From Porphyromonadaceae bacterium UBA2751 (lineage in GTDB: Bacteria; Bacteroidota; Bacteroidia; Bacteroidales; Muribaculaceae): a stretch of DNA of 64,000 bases. Positions 16,392 through 24,636 of this stretch are shown one piece after another; within the stretch, counting starts at the first letter, position 1, and every line of letters begins with the position of its first letter. The notes under the pieces are model-generated. The model worked only from the letters and a program-made list of their open reading frames with translations, was not told where the DNA came from and did not search any database. Location: contig DEJJ01000029.1 in NCBI GenBank assembly GCA_002353285.1, forward strand, positions 95,093-159,092, given 5' to 3'. Position numbers and translations under genes: made by a program.

Positions 16392-17108
16392 TTAACGTGA
16401 CATTTTTAAAGTGTGCATAGTGGCGACTGCCATGATTGCAGCAGTCTCGGTGCGGAGTCGGCTCTCGCCCAGTGTTACTGGGATGAAACCAGCTTTGAGG
16501 GCCGCATCGACCTCGGCAGAGTCGAAGTCGCCCTCTGGGCCAATCAAGACCACAGCATCGCGAGTGGGGTCGTAGACCTGCGCCAGTGAGCGGCGCTCGT
16601 TGCGTGGCAACGACTCGTCGCAATAGGCGATGAAGCGTTGAGCGGTGCTGCGCTCCCCTATGAACTGAGCAATGGGTGTGAGCTCATCGAGCTGCGGCAG
16701 CTGCGCCTTGAGCGACTGCTTCATGGCAGCAACCAGAATCTTGTGCAATCGCTCGGTCTTGAGCACCTTGCGCTCGCTGTGCTGGCACAGTAGCGGCGTG
16801 ATGCGGTCGATGCCCATCTCAGTGCATTTCTCGACCATCCACTCGATGCGGTCGAGATTCTTGGTTGGAGCTACCGCCAGCTCCACCCTACTGCCCCAGT
16901 GAGGCAGACATTGCTGCTGTGAGATTATCTCGACCCCGCAGTGCTTGGGATGTGCCATAGCGATGCGGCACAGATAGAGGGTGCCCCGTCCGTCGACCAC
17001 CTCGATTTCATCGCCCTCGACGAGCCTGAGCACACGTGCACAGTGACGCGACTCTTCCTCGGGAAGAGTGAGAGTGGCGGCTATATCGGGGGCGAAGAAT
17101 CGATGCAT
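16392..17108 (-). CDS. rsmE: 16S rRNA (uracil1498-N3)-methyltransferase
   Basis: Methylates N3 of U1498 in 16S rRNA of the 30S subunit. The 238 residues show the N-terminal PUA-like segment (MHRFFAPD ... HCARVLRL, then EVVDGRGTLYLCRI) and a C-terminal SPOUT knot. The knot motifs are LIGPEGDFDSAEVDAAL and VTLGESRLRTETAAI, the AdoMet-binding trefoil loop typical of RsmE. Length is close to the family norm (about 240). It lies between a nucleoside transporter gene and a TPR-protein gene on the minus strand. Confidence 0.95.
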   Translation of the reverse strand: MHRFFAPDIAATLTLPEEESRHCARVLRLVEGDEIEVVDGRGTLYLCRIAMAHPKHCGVEIISQQQCLPHWGSRVELAVAPTKNLDRIEWMVEKCTEMGIDRITPLLCQHSERKVLKTERLHKILVAAMKQSLKAQLPQLDELTPIAQFIGERSTAQRFIAYCDESLPRNERRSLAQVYDPTRDAVVLIGPEGDFDSAEVDAALKAGFIPVTLGESRLRTETAAIMAVATMHTLKMSR

Positions 17109-17123
17109 ACTCTTTATTTAATT

Positions 17124-17151
17124 CACAATGCACAATGCGTAATGCACAATT
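17124..17151. repeat. Heptamer tandem repeat CACAATG-type x4
   Basis: CACAATG, CACAATG, CGTAATG, CACAATT in tandem, filling the 57-bp gap between the nucleoside permease stop and the rsmE start. Confidence 0.6.
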
Positions 17152-17165
17152 TATTTAATGCATAA

Positions 17166-18488
17166 TTAGGCTTGGTGCTTAGCCACAGCCTGGGGATTGT
17201 GCTTGTACTTGAATAGAATCCAGAACATCACTGCCACAACCAGTGCAAAACCAGCGAAGATGAGCCATGGGCTCTTCCAGTCGCCCACGAGGTAGCCTGC
17301 GTCGTTCCACTGGCAGTACTGGTCGATAACCTTGCCAGCTGCGAGAGTGCCGATAGTGGCTCCCAAACCATTGGTCATGAGCATGAACAAACCTTGTGCC
17401 GAAGCTTTAACGTTAGGGTCGCACTCGTTGTCGACAAACATTGCTCCCGAAACATTGAAGAAGTCGAAAGCCACGCCATAAACGATGCAAGAGAGAACAA
17501 ACAGAATAACACCTGGCATGCCTGGATTGCCGAGCCCGAAGAATCCAAAGCGGAACACCCAAGCAAACATGGCGATGAGCATCACAACCTTGATGCCATA
17601 GCGCTTCAGGAAGAACGGGATGAGCAGGATGCACAGAGCCTCGCTGATTTGTGATAGCGAAACGAGCATTGTGGCATTGTTGGCAGCAAAAGTGTTGGCA
17701 AACTCCTCAATACCCTTGAAGTGGGTGAGGAAGGGAGTGGCGTAGCCGTTGGTTACCTGCAACGACATTCCCAGCAGCATCGAGAAGATGAAGAACATGG
17801 CCATCTTCTTGCTCTTGAAGAGCTTGAAAGCGCTGAGTCCCATGGTCTCGGCAAGCGACTGAGCCTCCTTCTTGACAATTTTGCAAGCAGGAAGCGTGAA
17901 GCAGTAGGCAAAGAGCACAACGCTCAAGATACCCGATACCAGGAATTGATAGTGGGTGTATTGGAATTTATTGGCATTCTCGGCAAGAGTGAAAGAGAAA
18001 CTGCCATTGTCGAGGGTAGCACAATTAACAAACCACATAGTGGCGATGAAACCAATGGTGCCGAACACACGGATTGGCGGGAAATCCTTGACGGTGTCCA
18101 TGCCATTGTCCTTCATGATGGTGAAAGCCGCAGTGTTGCTAAGAGCCAATGTGGGCATGTAGAAAGCAACACTAAGAGTGTAGAGCGTGATAAACATAGC
18201 CTTGTTGGGCTCAGCGGCCGATGCCCCCATGTAGAACAGAGCAATCATCCCCAGACCGGCCAGCAAGTGACAGATTCCGAGCATCTTTTGAGGCTGGATG
18301 AACTTATCGGCGATAATACCCATGAGAGTGGGCATAAAGATAGAAACAATTCCCTGGATGGCATAGAACCAGGAAATCTCGCCGCCCATGCCGGCCTTTC
18401 CCAGATAGTTGCCCATGCATGTGAGGTAAGCACCCCACACGGCAAACTCCAGGAAGTTCATGATAATTAAGCGAACTTTTAGATTCAT
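17166..18488 (-). CDS. NupG-type nucleoside:proton symporter (MFS)
   Basis: 440-residue inner-membrane permease of the nucleoside:H+ symporter family within the major facilitator superfamily. The N-terminus MNLKVRLIIMNFLEFAVWGAYL and the following GISWFY-like segment (GGEISWFYAIQGIVSIFMPTL-type, first loop) are typical of Bacteroidetes NupG homologues. GIIADKFIQPQKMLGICHL matches the conserved MFS loop 2-3 region. About 12 membrane segments can be traced. Nucleoside import fits the neighbouring genes only loosely: a bifunctional nuclease gene lies directly upstream (37 bp), so one transcript may carry both. Substrate range is inferred from family. Confidence 0.88.
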   Translation of the reverse strand: MNLKVRLIIMNFLEFAVWGAYLTCMGNYLGKAGMGGEISWFYAIQGIVSIFMPTLMGIIADKFIQPQKMLGICHLLAGLGMIALFYMGASAAEPNKAMFITLYTLSVAFYMPTLALSNTAAFTIMKDNGMDTVKDFPPIRVFGTIGFIATMWFVNCATLDNGSFSFTLAENANKFQYTHYQFLVSGILSVVLFAYCFTLPACKIVKKEAQSLAETMGLSAFKLFKSKKMAMFFIFSMLLGMSLQVTNGYATPFLTHFKGIEEFANTFAANNATMLVSLSQISEALCILLIPFFLKRYGIKVVMLIAMFAWVFRFGFFGLGNPGMPGVILFVLSCIVYGVAFDFFNVSGAMFVDNECDPNVKASAQGLFMLMTNGLGATIGTLAAGKVIDQYCQWNDAGYLVGDWKSPWLIFAGFALVVAVMFWILFKYKHNPQAVAKHQA

Positions 18489-18525
18489 AGTGTTTTTGGA
18501 TTTTTGAGTTATTATTATGTTAATT

Positions 18526-19176
18526 TTATTCGGTTATTTCAGTAGAAGCATCAGTAGCATCATTTTCACCCTGTTCATCCAAAGATGAAGGCGAGTTGTG
18601 AGGCTCATTGCCGAGCTTGATGTTAATAGCCTTTTGTATGCTCGCCGCGAGCTCATATTTCTCCTTCTTGACTGCCTGCTCGAGCTTGCGTTGCAGTTCC
18701 TCGAGGGTCAGGTCATTGAGAGACCGCTTGGGCTTGACAGCGACTTTACCGTCATCGCTGTCCTTGATTACAAAACCCGTCTTGTCGAGCACCTCTTGGG
18801 TGGCATAGATGTGCGCATTGGTGCGCAGCGCCAGAGCGATAGCATCGCTTGTTCGCGACTCGAGTTCCAAGTCGTGCTCATTAGTTGACAGCTTGAGACG
18901 CGACATGAACACGCCGTCCTTGAAGCCATAGATGAGCACCTCGTCGAGGCTGATGCCAAAAGCATGAAACATGCTCACCATGAGGTCGTGAGACATGGGA
19001 CGTGGCGGAATGACATTCTCGAGGCGCATGGCGATTGACTGCGCCTCGCTTGTGCCCACCACAATGGGGACCCTGAGGTCGCCGTTGCGCTGGCGCAGCA
19101 GCAGAGCATAGGCACCTTGCTGAATCTGGCTATAGGTGATGCCCATCACGTCCATCTCTATTTTATTGTCGGTCAT
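18526..19176 (-). CDS. Bifunctional nuclease (DUF151) with UVR motif
   Basis: 216 residues. The first ~130 form the BFN/DUF151 domain (MDVMGITYSQIQQGAYALLL, LRVPIVVGTSEAQSIAMRLE, SRTSDAIALALRTNAHIYA), a family reported to have RNase and DNase activity. A UvrB/UvrC-type helical hairpin follows at about 155-190 (LEELQRKLEQAVKKEKYELAASIQ), usually a protein-protein contact. The tail is acidic and Ser-rich. There is no signal peptide, so it acts in the cytoplasm. It is followed by the nucleoside permease gene, an arrangement that might couple nucleic-acid turnover with nucleoside uptake, though that is speculation. Confidence 0.88.
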   Translation of the reverse strand: MTDNKIEMDVMGITYSQIQQGAYALLLRQRNGDLRVPIVVGTSEAQSIAMRLENVIPPRPMSHDLMVSMFHAFGISLDEVLIYGFKDGVFMSRLKLSTNEHDLELESRTSDAIALALRTNAHIYATQEVLDKTGFVIKDSDDGKVAVKPKRSLNDLTLEELQRKLEQAVKKEKYELAASIQKAINIKLGNEPHNSPSSLDEQGENDATDASTEITE

Positions 19177-19196
19177 ATAGTTATCTCTATGTTAGG

Positions 19197-19223
19197 TTCT
19201 AGATGTTCTAGAAATTCTAGATT
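19197..19223. repeat. 9-bp tandem repeat TTCTAGAnn x3
   Basis: TTCTAGATG, TTCTAGAAA, TTCTAGATT in perfect 9-bp register between mnmA and the bifunctional nuclease gene. Each unit contains the palindrome TCTAGA. Confidence 0.55.
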
Positions 19224-19242
19224 TTATAGTCAATTTTTTTAC

Positions 19243-20310
19243 TTATAATGTTATGACTCCGCTGCCGTAGCACAGGTGGGCATTACTGTCGTAGATGACG
19301 GCAAACTGGCCCGGTGCGATGCCTTGAATGTCGTCGTCGCTGGTGATGAGCCAGTGGTTACCCTCGATGTGTGTGAGAGTTGCATGCGTGAAGCGTGGAG
19401 TGTGACGATTCTTGAAAGTTATCTCATGTGGTCCCTCCTGCTCAAGCCATGGGTTGCCGCTGATGAAGTGCATCTCGTCGAGATGAATCTCTCGCCCATA
19501 TTGCTTGCTGGTGCCATAACCACCGCTGACGTAGATGGCATTGTCGTTGATGTTCTTCTTGACGACATACCAAGGGCCTCCGCTCAAGCCCAGGCCCTTG
19601 CGCTGCCCAATGGTGTGGAACCAGTAGCCATTGTGCTCACCGAGCTTGCGTCCTGTCTCAATCTCGATGATAGGTCCCTTCTTCACCCCGAGATGTCGGC
19701 GAATGAAGTCGTTATAATCGATTTGCCCCAGGAAGCAAATGCCCTGGCTGTCCTTGCGTCCTGCATTAGGGAGCTTGACTTGCTGTGCTATTTCACGCAC
19801 TCTCGACTTGGGCATATCGCCAATGGGGAAGATGAGGTGCTGCAGCTGGTCGTAGGTGATGCGTGCCAAGAAATCGGTTTGATCCTTGACGGGATCGACT
19901 GCTGTAGCAAGATATTTAGTTCCATCGATGTAGCATGTGGTAGCATAGTGGCCTGTGGCAGTAAGATCGAAGTCCTTGCCCCATCGCTGCTCGAAGAAAC
20001 CGAATTTTATCATGCGGTTGCACATCATGTCGGGGTTAGGAGTGAGCCCCGCCTTGACGGTGCGCAGAGCATACTCCATGACATTGTCCCAATACTCCTG
20101 ATGGAGCGAAACCACCTCGAGAGGCAACCCATAGCGATGCGCTATGAGCTGGCACATCTCGATGTCCTCCTCGGCACTGCAGTCGCCCTCGTCGTTGTCC
20201 ATGCCAATGCGAATGTAGAACAATTGCAAGTCGTGCTGCGCCTGCTGCACAAGCTCATGCACCACGACTGCACTGTCGACGCCACCTGATATTAGAACCG
20301 CTATGTTCAT
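19243..20310 (-). CDS. mnmA: tRNA-specific 2-thiouridylase
   Basis: Catalyses 2-thiolation of uridine 34 in tRNAs for Lys, Glu and Gln, using ATP and a relayed sulfur. The 355-residue protein starts with the PP-loop ISGGVDSAVV (7-16). The two catalytic cysteines are Cys97 (NPDMMCNRMIKF) and Cys192 (DSQGICFLGQ). The C-terminal beta-barrel region includes GQRKGLGLSGGPWYV. The length matches MnmA. Some Bacteroidales carry two MnmA paralogues, and I cannot tell which this would be. It begins right at a TTAGCTG/TTAGTTG heptamer array. Confidence 0.95.
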   Translation of the reverse strand: MNIAVLISGGVDSAVVVHELVQQAQHDLQLFYIRIGMDNDEGDCSAEEDIEMCQLIAHRYGLPLEVVSLHQEYWDNVMEYALRTVKAGLTPNPDMMCNRMIKFGFFEQRWGKDFDLTATGHYATTCYIDGTKYLATAVDPVKDQTDFLARITYDQLQHLIFPIGDMPKSRVREIAQQVKLPNAGRKDSQGICFLGQIDYNDFIRRHLGVKKGPIIEIETGRKLGEHNGYWFHTIGQRKGLGLSGGPWYVVKKNINDNAIYVSGGYGTSKQYGREIHLDEMHFISGNPWLEQEGPHEITFKNRHTPRFTHATLTHIEGNHWLITSDDDIQGIAPGQFAVIYDSNAHLCYGSGVITL

Positions 20311-20337
20311 TAGCTGTTAGTTGTTAGCTGTTAGTTA
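20310..20337. repeat. Heptamer tandem repeat TTAGCTG/TTAGTTG x4
   Basis: TTAGCTG, TTAGTTG, TTAGCTG, TTAGTTA in register, abutting the mnmA start codon and occupying half of the gap to the DoxX gene. Confidence 0.6.
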
Positions 20338-20364
20338 GTATAAATCAAATTAGACTTTATTAAA

Positions 20365-20868
20365 TCATGCTTTCTCGAGCACCTCGCTGTCCTCGTCGTC
20401 CTTCTCGTTGATGGTGTGGATTGCGATGAGGTAGTCGAGGGAGATTTTACCAGGTCCAGCGAGCAGCATGTAGGCAAAGATGCCAAGGAACATTATGGGA
20501 TAGCCAGGCTCGAAGATGAACATTTGCCCAGCACTTGAAACACTTGTGGCAGTAAGCATGACCGTCTCGGCATAGACCATGACCCCAATAGATGGGATGA
20601 GTGCAAGCCTGGTAAAGAGCCCCAGGATGATGAACACTGCGCACACAATCTCAAGCACGACAATAGCCACAAGTGCGTTTTCATCGGGCAGCCCCATAGA
20701 GCCAACGGCAGCCTTGGAAAACTCATCGAGGTGAGTCATCTGCCTCACACCCATCTGCAGGAACATGATGCCGGTGAACAATCGCAGGAACAATCGCGAG
20801 AGGTTGCTATAGGTGTGGCCTGCGTTGAACATGAAAAATGTCTTAAGCCATTGTGGAATGTTAATCAT
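20365..20868 (-). CDS. DoxX-family membrane protein
   Basis: 167 residues with four predicted membrane helices (about 26-40, 66-85, 91-115, 118-137). The family signature runs SRLFLRLFTGIMFLQMGVRQM through AVFIILGLFTRLALIPSIGVMVYAE. DoxX proteins are small inner-membrane proteins linked to quinone or thiol redox processes in various bacteria, but the activity of this subfamily is unknown. The 30 charged C-terminal residues are cytoplasmic. It lies 55 bp downstream of the DUF5106 protein gene on the same strand, so the two may form a unit. Confidence 0.85.
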   Translation of the reverse strand: MINIPQWLKTFFMFNAGHTYSNLSRLFLRLFTGIMFLQMGVRQMTHLDEFSKAAVGSMGLPDENALVAIVVLEIVCAVFIILGLFTRLALIPSIGVMVYAETVMLTATSVSSAGQMFIFEPGYPIMFLGIFAYMLLAGPGKISLDYLIAIHTINEKDDEDSEVLEKA

Positions 20869-20923
20869 CGTTGTTGTGCTTTATTAAGTTGAAAAATCAA
20901 ATTTTAAAAGATGAGCAGAAACA

Positions 20924-21808
20924 TCATCGTGCGACGAGCCCCTTGACAAAGTCGACAGTCTTGTTCTTGGCAATGACCTTCAAGTCCTCGTCGAGGATGT
21001 AGATGCATGGCATGATGCGCAGGTCGATCTTGTCGAGCACATCCTTGCTTGCCCCGACGAGCCATGTAGAGGAATAGGACTGCGAGTCGCTGTCCCATTT
21101 CTTGGGAGTGTCACCTGCAATGATGTTGATGACCTCGACTTGTCCACTCTCGACCATCTTGCCAAAGGCGATGTCGGTGCTGAGTCGCATGCGCTCGATA
21201 GAGCTACCGCTGCCGTCGTCGCTAAACATGATGACATAGAGTTTGGCACCGGTCTTAGCGTCGCTCAGGTGCTTGCGTGCTCCTGTGATTGATGTGTACT
21301 CGAAGTCGTAAAGTTGCGCTCCCAGCTTGCTTGCCTCGATGTTCTTGACTCTAACAGCATAGTGGTTGCGTGCCTCCTTCTTGAGCCAAGAAGCGTCGAC
21401 CGCACTCTTGGCAAAAGCGAGATAAAGATCATCGATAAAATCGAAATCGTGGAAATAGAGCAGATAGTCGGCAAGAGAGAGCAGCTTGTTGAAGTTGTCG
21501 TGATTAGCCTGGGCCTTGAACATGAGATCTCGCACCGAAGCGAGAGAGACATTCACATTGGCGCCAGCCTTCATGATGTCGAAATAAGTGAGCATCGCTT
21601 CCATGAGGAGGCTATCGTTATCGGCACTAAAAGGCTTGGTGAGGTTGCACTTGTCCCAGAAATGCTGCACGCTGTAATTGCATCGGCTCTCGATGTTAGA
21701 GCAAGTGTCGGGGGCAATGGGATACTCAAAAAGAGTAGCCTGCGCATTAGCATTAATGACTGGCAATAAACTAATTACGAACAGTGCTGCGTAAAAAAAT
21801 CTTTTCAT
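20924..21808 (-). CDS. Secreted DUF5106/thioredoxin-fold protein without redox Cys pair
   Basis: 294 residues with a signal peptide (MKRFFYAALFVISLLPVINANA). Residues about 25-165 form the helical DUF5106-type domain. Residues about 170-294 look like a thioredoxin-like fold (KLYVIMFSDDGSGSSIERM, then IMPCIYILDEDLKVIAKNKTV, the cis-Pro strand). At the position of the usual CxxC there is DDGSGSS, so the thiol-disulfide active site is absent. In Bacteroidales such proteins are typically periplasmic and uncharacterised. The gene lies upstream of the DoxX gene and downstream of the tRNA-Thr region. A binding or scaffolding role is more likely than oxidoreductase activity. Confidence 0.72.
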   Translation of the reverse strand: MKRFFYAALFVISLLPVINANAQATLFEYPIAPDTCSNIESRCNYSVQHFWDKCNLTKPFSADNDSLLMEAMLTYFDIMKAGANVNVSLASVRDLMFKAQANHDNFNKLLSLADYLLYFHDFDFIDDLYLAFAKSAVDASWLKKEARNHYAVRVKNIEASKLGAQLYDFEYTSITGARKHLSDAKTGAKLYVIMFSDDGSGSSIERMRLSTDIAFGKMVESGQVEVINIIAGDTPKKWDSDSQSYSSTWLVGASKDVLDKIDLRIMPCIYILDEDLKVIAKNKTVDFVKGLVAR

Positions 21809-21993
21809 TATAATATATAATAAATAGTATTGTCAATTTTAACTTGTAAAGGTACGGCAAAAAACACAACACACAAAGAATATTCCTCTAAAAAAAACTT
21901 AATTGTCAGGAAAAGATTTCAACTGCTGCGGTTTTGCCTAACATGGTTGCTAAACGAAAAAGCCAGCCCCAAGTGAAACTGGAGCCAGCTTTG

Positions 21994-22066
<73 letters not shown>

Positions 22067-22120
22067 TGTTGCAGCAGTCAAAAGAGTTGCTGCTATAAAT
22101 CATCAGGCCTGCTAAAAAGC

Positions 22121-23551
22121 TTAATAAACTGCCTGCTTGCTATAAGTCAACGTTATCTTAGCCTTGTTGAGGTCGAGCCTTGCCAGGCATGGCTTTGACA
22201 CTCCTGGTGCAATTTTAGTAACGACCTCGGTGGTTGATGTGCTACTGTAGTAATAGTAGGCAGAGGAAGAAGCCGAATTCTTGTAGATTGACACGTCGAT
22301 GGGCATGATTACAAACTTAATGTCGCCCTCGGCAGCCACTCCGCCCTTGTTGTTGATGATATCGAGCATGTAGTCCCTCAAACCTGTGAACTTGTAGTTG
22401 TCCTCCTGGTCGTCGTACTCGGCATAGAATGCGTCCTTGTTGTTGGTGAGAGAGTCCTTATCGAAGAACTCATCCCTGTAGCTCTCCTTGACCATGAGCA
22501 GATACTTGGGTGGCGCTATGTCATAGAGATTAGAGATTTTATAGGCCGGAATCTCAAGCGTGAGCTTGTTAATGACAGCGAGGCCCTCTCTGGTGTCGGC
22601 ATTATACTTGTCGATGATTTGCTGGATAGGGAACTCGGCATGCACCTCATAACCTGCAGGTCCCATCACAATAGTGCTGCCAGAGGCAACCATATTCTCG
22701 ATGTCGTCATCCACATCGAGGTTGATGTTGTTGTTATAAACCACCTCGGGGGTTACAGCCATATAGCTTTGTGTCTTTGCTGGATAAATTGTGTCGGCCG
22801 ACTCGGAAGTCTTCTCGTACTTGCGATAATAAGTGACAAACTCGATGTCGTAGAAGTTCATCACATGCCCCTCGCCATAGCTATTGGTGATATAGATGCC
22901 TGGGAAGAAGGATGCAAACGACTTGGGTGTGCTGAATGTGGCAGAATTGTTCTTATACTCATTGAAGAGCTGTCGTGCATAGTTGACGTTAACTGGCACA
23001 TTCACCTCGTAGTAGGAAATTTGCTGTGTGCCCGATGAGTTGTAGGTCGACTTGCGAGTGAGCTCATTGGCCGAATAAGTGACCGATCCCATGAGGTCGC
23101 TTGTGAGATAGTAGCCATTGGGGTCGAAATCGGAGTAGATGGGCACTGGCAGCTGCTTGTTGAGCTTGTAGATGTCCATGCGCATTGGCGCCAGTGTGTC
23201 GCCAGTGACATCGCCGATAGCCACCCTCATAGTGATGAAGCAGGAGTCGATCCACTGGTCGCCGCCATGCACACCCACAGTGTCGATAGTGGTTGTGGGC
23301 ATGAACTGCGCCACCACATCGCTTGAGAGCGTGCCATAGCCACTTGCAGTGACCTTGCCCAACAGCTGCACGCTGCTGCGCGAGCGCAAGTGGGTGTTTC
23401 TCACCGACTTTCCTGTGAAGACAAATCCAGAGTCTTGTATCAGAGCCGAGTGAACGTCGGAGATGGTGGTTCCTATAGTATCGTCGGTACAAGAGTTAAT
23501 GCCTATCACCATAGCAATGGCGGCCATCAACACAAATATAGATTTTCTCAT
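22121..23551 (-). CDS. DUF4270-family lipoprotein
   Basis: 476 residues from the ATG at 23551. The start is chosen because it begins a lipoprotein signal peptide (MRKSIFVLMAAIAMVIGINSC, lipid-modified Cys21). A longer frame to 23614 would run into the upstream gene. The remainder matches the Bacteroidetes family DUF4270: TTISDVHSALIQDSGFVF near the N-terminus and repeated beta-strand segments such as WIDSCFITMRVAIGDVTGD. Its function is unknown; it is probably anchored in the outer membrane. It lies 59 bp downstream of a half-length glycogen-synthase gene on the same strand, and both are likely in one transcript. Confidence 0.82.
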   Translation of the reverse strand: MRKSIFVLMAAIAMVIGINSCTDDTIGTTISDVHSALIQDSGFVFTGKSVRNTHLRSRSSVQLLGKVTASGYGTLSSDVVAQFMPTTTIDTVGVHGGDQWIDSCFITMRVAIGDVTGDTLAPMRMDIYKLNKQLPVPIYSDFDPNGYYLTSDLMGSVTYSANELTRKSTYNSSGTQQISYYEVNVPVNVNYARQLFNEYKNNSATFSTPKSFASFFPGIYITNSYGEGHVMNFYDIEFVTYYRKYEKTSESADTIYPAKTQSYMAVTPEVVYNNNINLDVDDDIENMVASGSTIVMGPAGYEVHAEFPIQQIIDKYNADTREGLAVINKLTLEIPAYKISNLYDIAPPKYLLMVKESYRDEFFDKDSLTNNKDAFYAEYDDQEDNYKFTGLRDYMLDIINNKGGVAAEGDIKFVIMPIDVSIYKNSASSSAYYYYSSTSTTEVVTKIAPGVSKPCLARLDLNKAKITLTYSKQAVY

Positions 23552-23610
23552 ATTGTTCAGTCTTAATACAACGATATTAAAAAAAGTGTTATCTACACAC
23601 GCCCATCGCA

Positions 23611-24423
23611 TCACAGGCTTTGATAGAACTCCATGCAGCGGCTCACGGCCTCGGCCTGGTCACATTCCTTATATTCAAGGAATGGCAGCCCTGACTCCTT
23701 GACGAGATTGAGCACATCGTCGCCTACCCCTGCACTGCATTGCATCACTGCGTCGCAGTTGTCGATAGCCAGCTTCATGAGGTCGAGATAGGACGCCTGC
23801 TTGTCGACCAAAGGCGCCAGGTCGTCGCTGGTGAACCCATCGTACATGAGCTTCTCGGCCATCTTTTCGTTGAAAGGAGCCACGAGATTCTCGTCGAACA
23901 GCATCATTACAACCTTGGCATCGCGATAGGATGGGTCGTCGCTATAGAATTTCTTGATATACAATGGAGCAAGGGCAGTGAGCCATCCACTGCACTGAAT
24001 CACATCGGGAATCCACCTGAGTTTTTTCACAGTCTCAAGCACGCCCTTGACATAGAAGATAGAGCGCTCGTCGTTGTCGTCGGGGTGTGTGTTGGTTTCC
24101 AGGTCATTGGCAATAACTGGAGTGAAGTAGTCTTCATTATAAATGAAATAGACCTGAAGGCGCGCGGGCTGGAGAGTGGCCACTTTAATGACCAGAGGGT
24201 GATCGGTGTCGTCGATGATAAGATTCATGCCCGAGAGCCGGTTAACCTCGTGCAGTTGCTTGGTGCGCTCGTTGACAAAGCCATACTTAGGCATGAACGT
24301 GCGCAACTCGATGCCCTTTTCTTGAATTCCCTGCGCAAGCATTCGGCTTGCAGTTGACATCTCGCTATCGGGTAGATAGGGTGAGATTTCTTGAGATATG
24401 AATAAAACTTTGTTTAAGTCCAT
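23611..24423 (-). CDS. N-terminal half of a GT5 glycogen/starch synthase-like protein
   Basis: 270 residues resembling only the N-terminal Rossmann domain of GT5 glycogen synthases: VLFISQEISPYLPDSEMSTASRMLAQ, then FMPKYGFVNER, and DVIQCSGWLTALAPLYIKKF, which corresponds to the HxHDWxT region. The ADP-glucose-binding Lys-x-Gly-Gly motif expected after the SPY segment is missing (here PDSEMS). The entire C-terminal GT-B domain is also absent. It is therefore unlikely to make glycogen by itself. The frame is open and its promoter-type -7 box is present, and similar short homologues are common in Bacteroidales, so it is a distinct family rather than a broken gene. It is followed by the DUF4270 lipoprotein gene. 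Confidence 0.75.
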   Translation of the reverse strand: MDLNKVLFISQEISPYLPDSEMSTASRMLAQGIQEKGIELRTFMPKYGFVNERTKQLHEVNRLSGMNLIIDDTDHPLVIKVATLQPARLQVYFIYNEDYFTPVIANDLETNTHPDDNDERSIFYVKGVLETVKKLRWIPDVIQCSGWLTALAPLYIKKFYSDDPSYRDAKVVMMLFDENLVAPFNEKMAEKLMYDGFTSDDLAPLVDKQASYLDLMKLAIDNCDAVMQCSAGVGDDVLNLVKESGLPFLEYKECDQAEAVSRCMEFYQSL

Positions 24424-24454
24424 TGTATAGCGTATAACTCTCTTAAATTAGATG

Positions 24455-24462
24455 CAAAGGTA
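24455..24462 (-). promoter_or_regulatory. -7 box of the GT5-like/DUF4270 pair
   Basis: TACCTTTG on the minus strand, 32 bp before the start at 24423. No TTTG at the usual -33 spacing. Confidence 0.45.
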
Positions 24463-24564
24463 ATACTTTTTCTTCTAATAATAAATATTAATGCTTAAAT
24501 GGACAACGATTTTAACTTAATTTTAGTCACATCATGGTTCAAGAAGATTTTTTTAAGGAAAAAA

Positions 24565-24586
24565 GCCGCCCCACAATGGAGGCGGC
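24565..24586 (-). terminator. Terminator of the tagged secreted-protein pair
   Basis: GCCGCC (24565-24570) pairs with GGCGGC (24581-24586). Read on the minus strand it is followed by TTTTTTCC. It lies 51 bp past the stop at 24637. Confidence 0.75.
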
Positions 24587-24636
24587 CTATCAAGTGCTGT
24601 AATGCCAGTTGGCACTCAGCTGAGAGGTTGTAAAAA

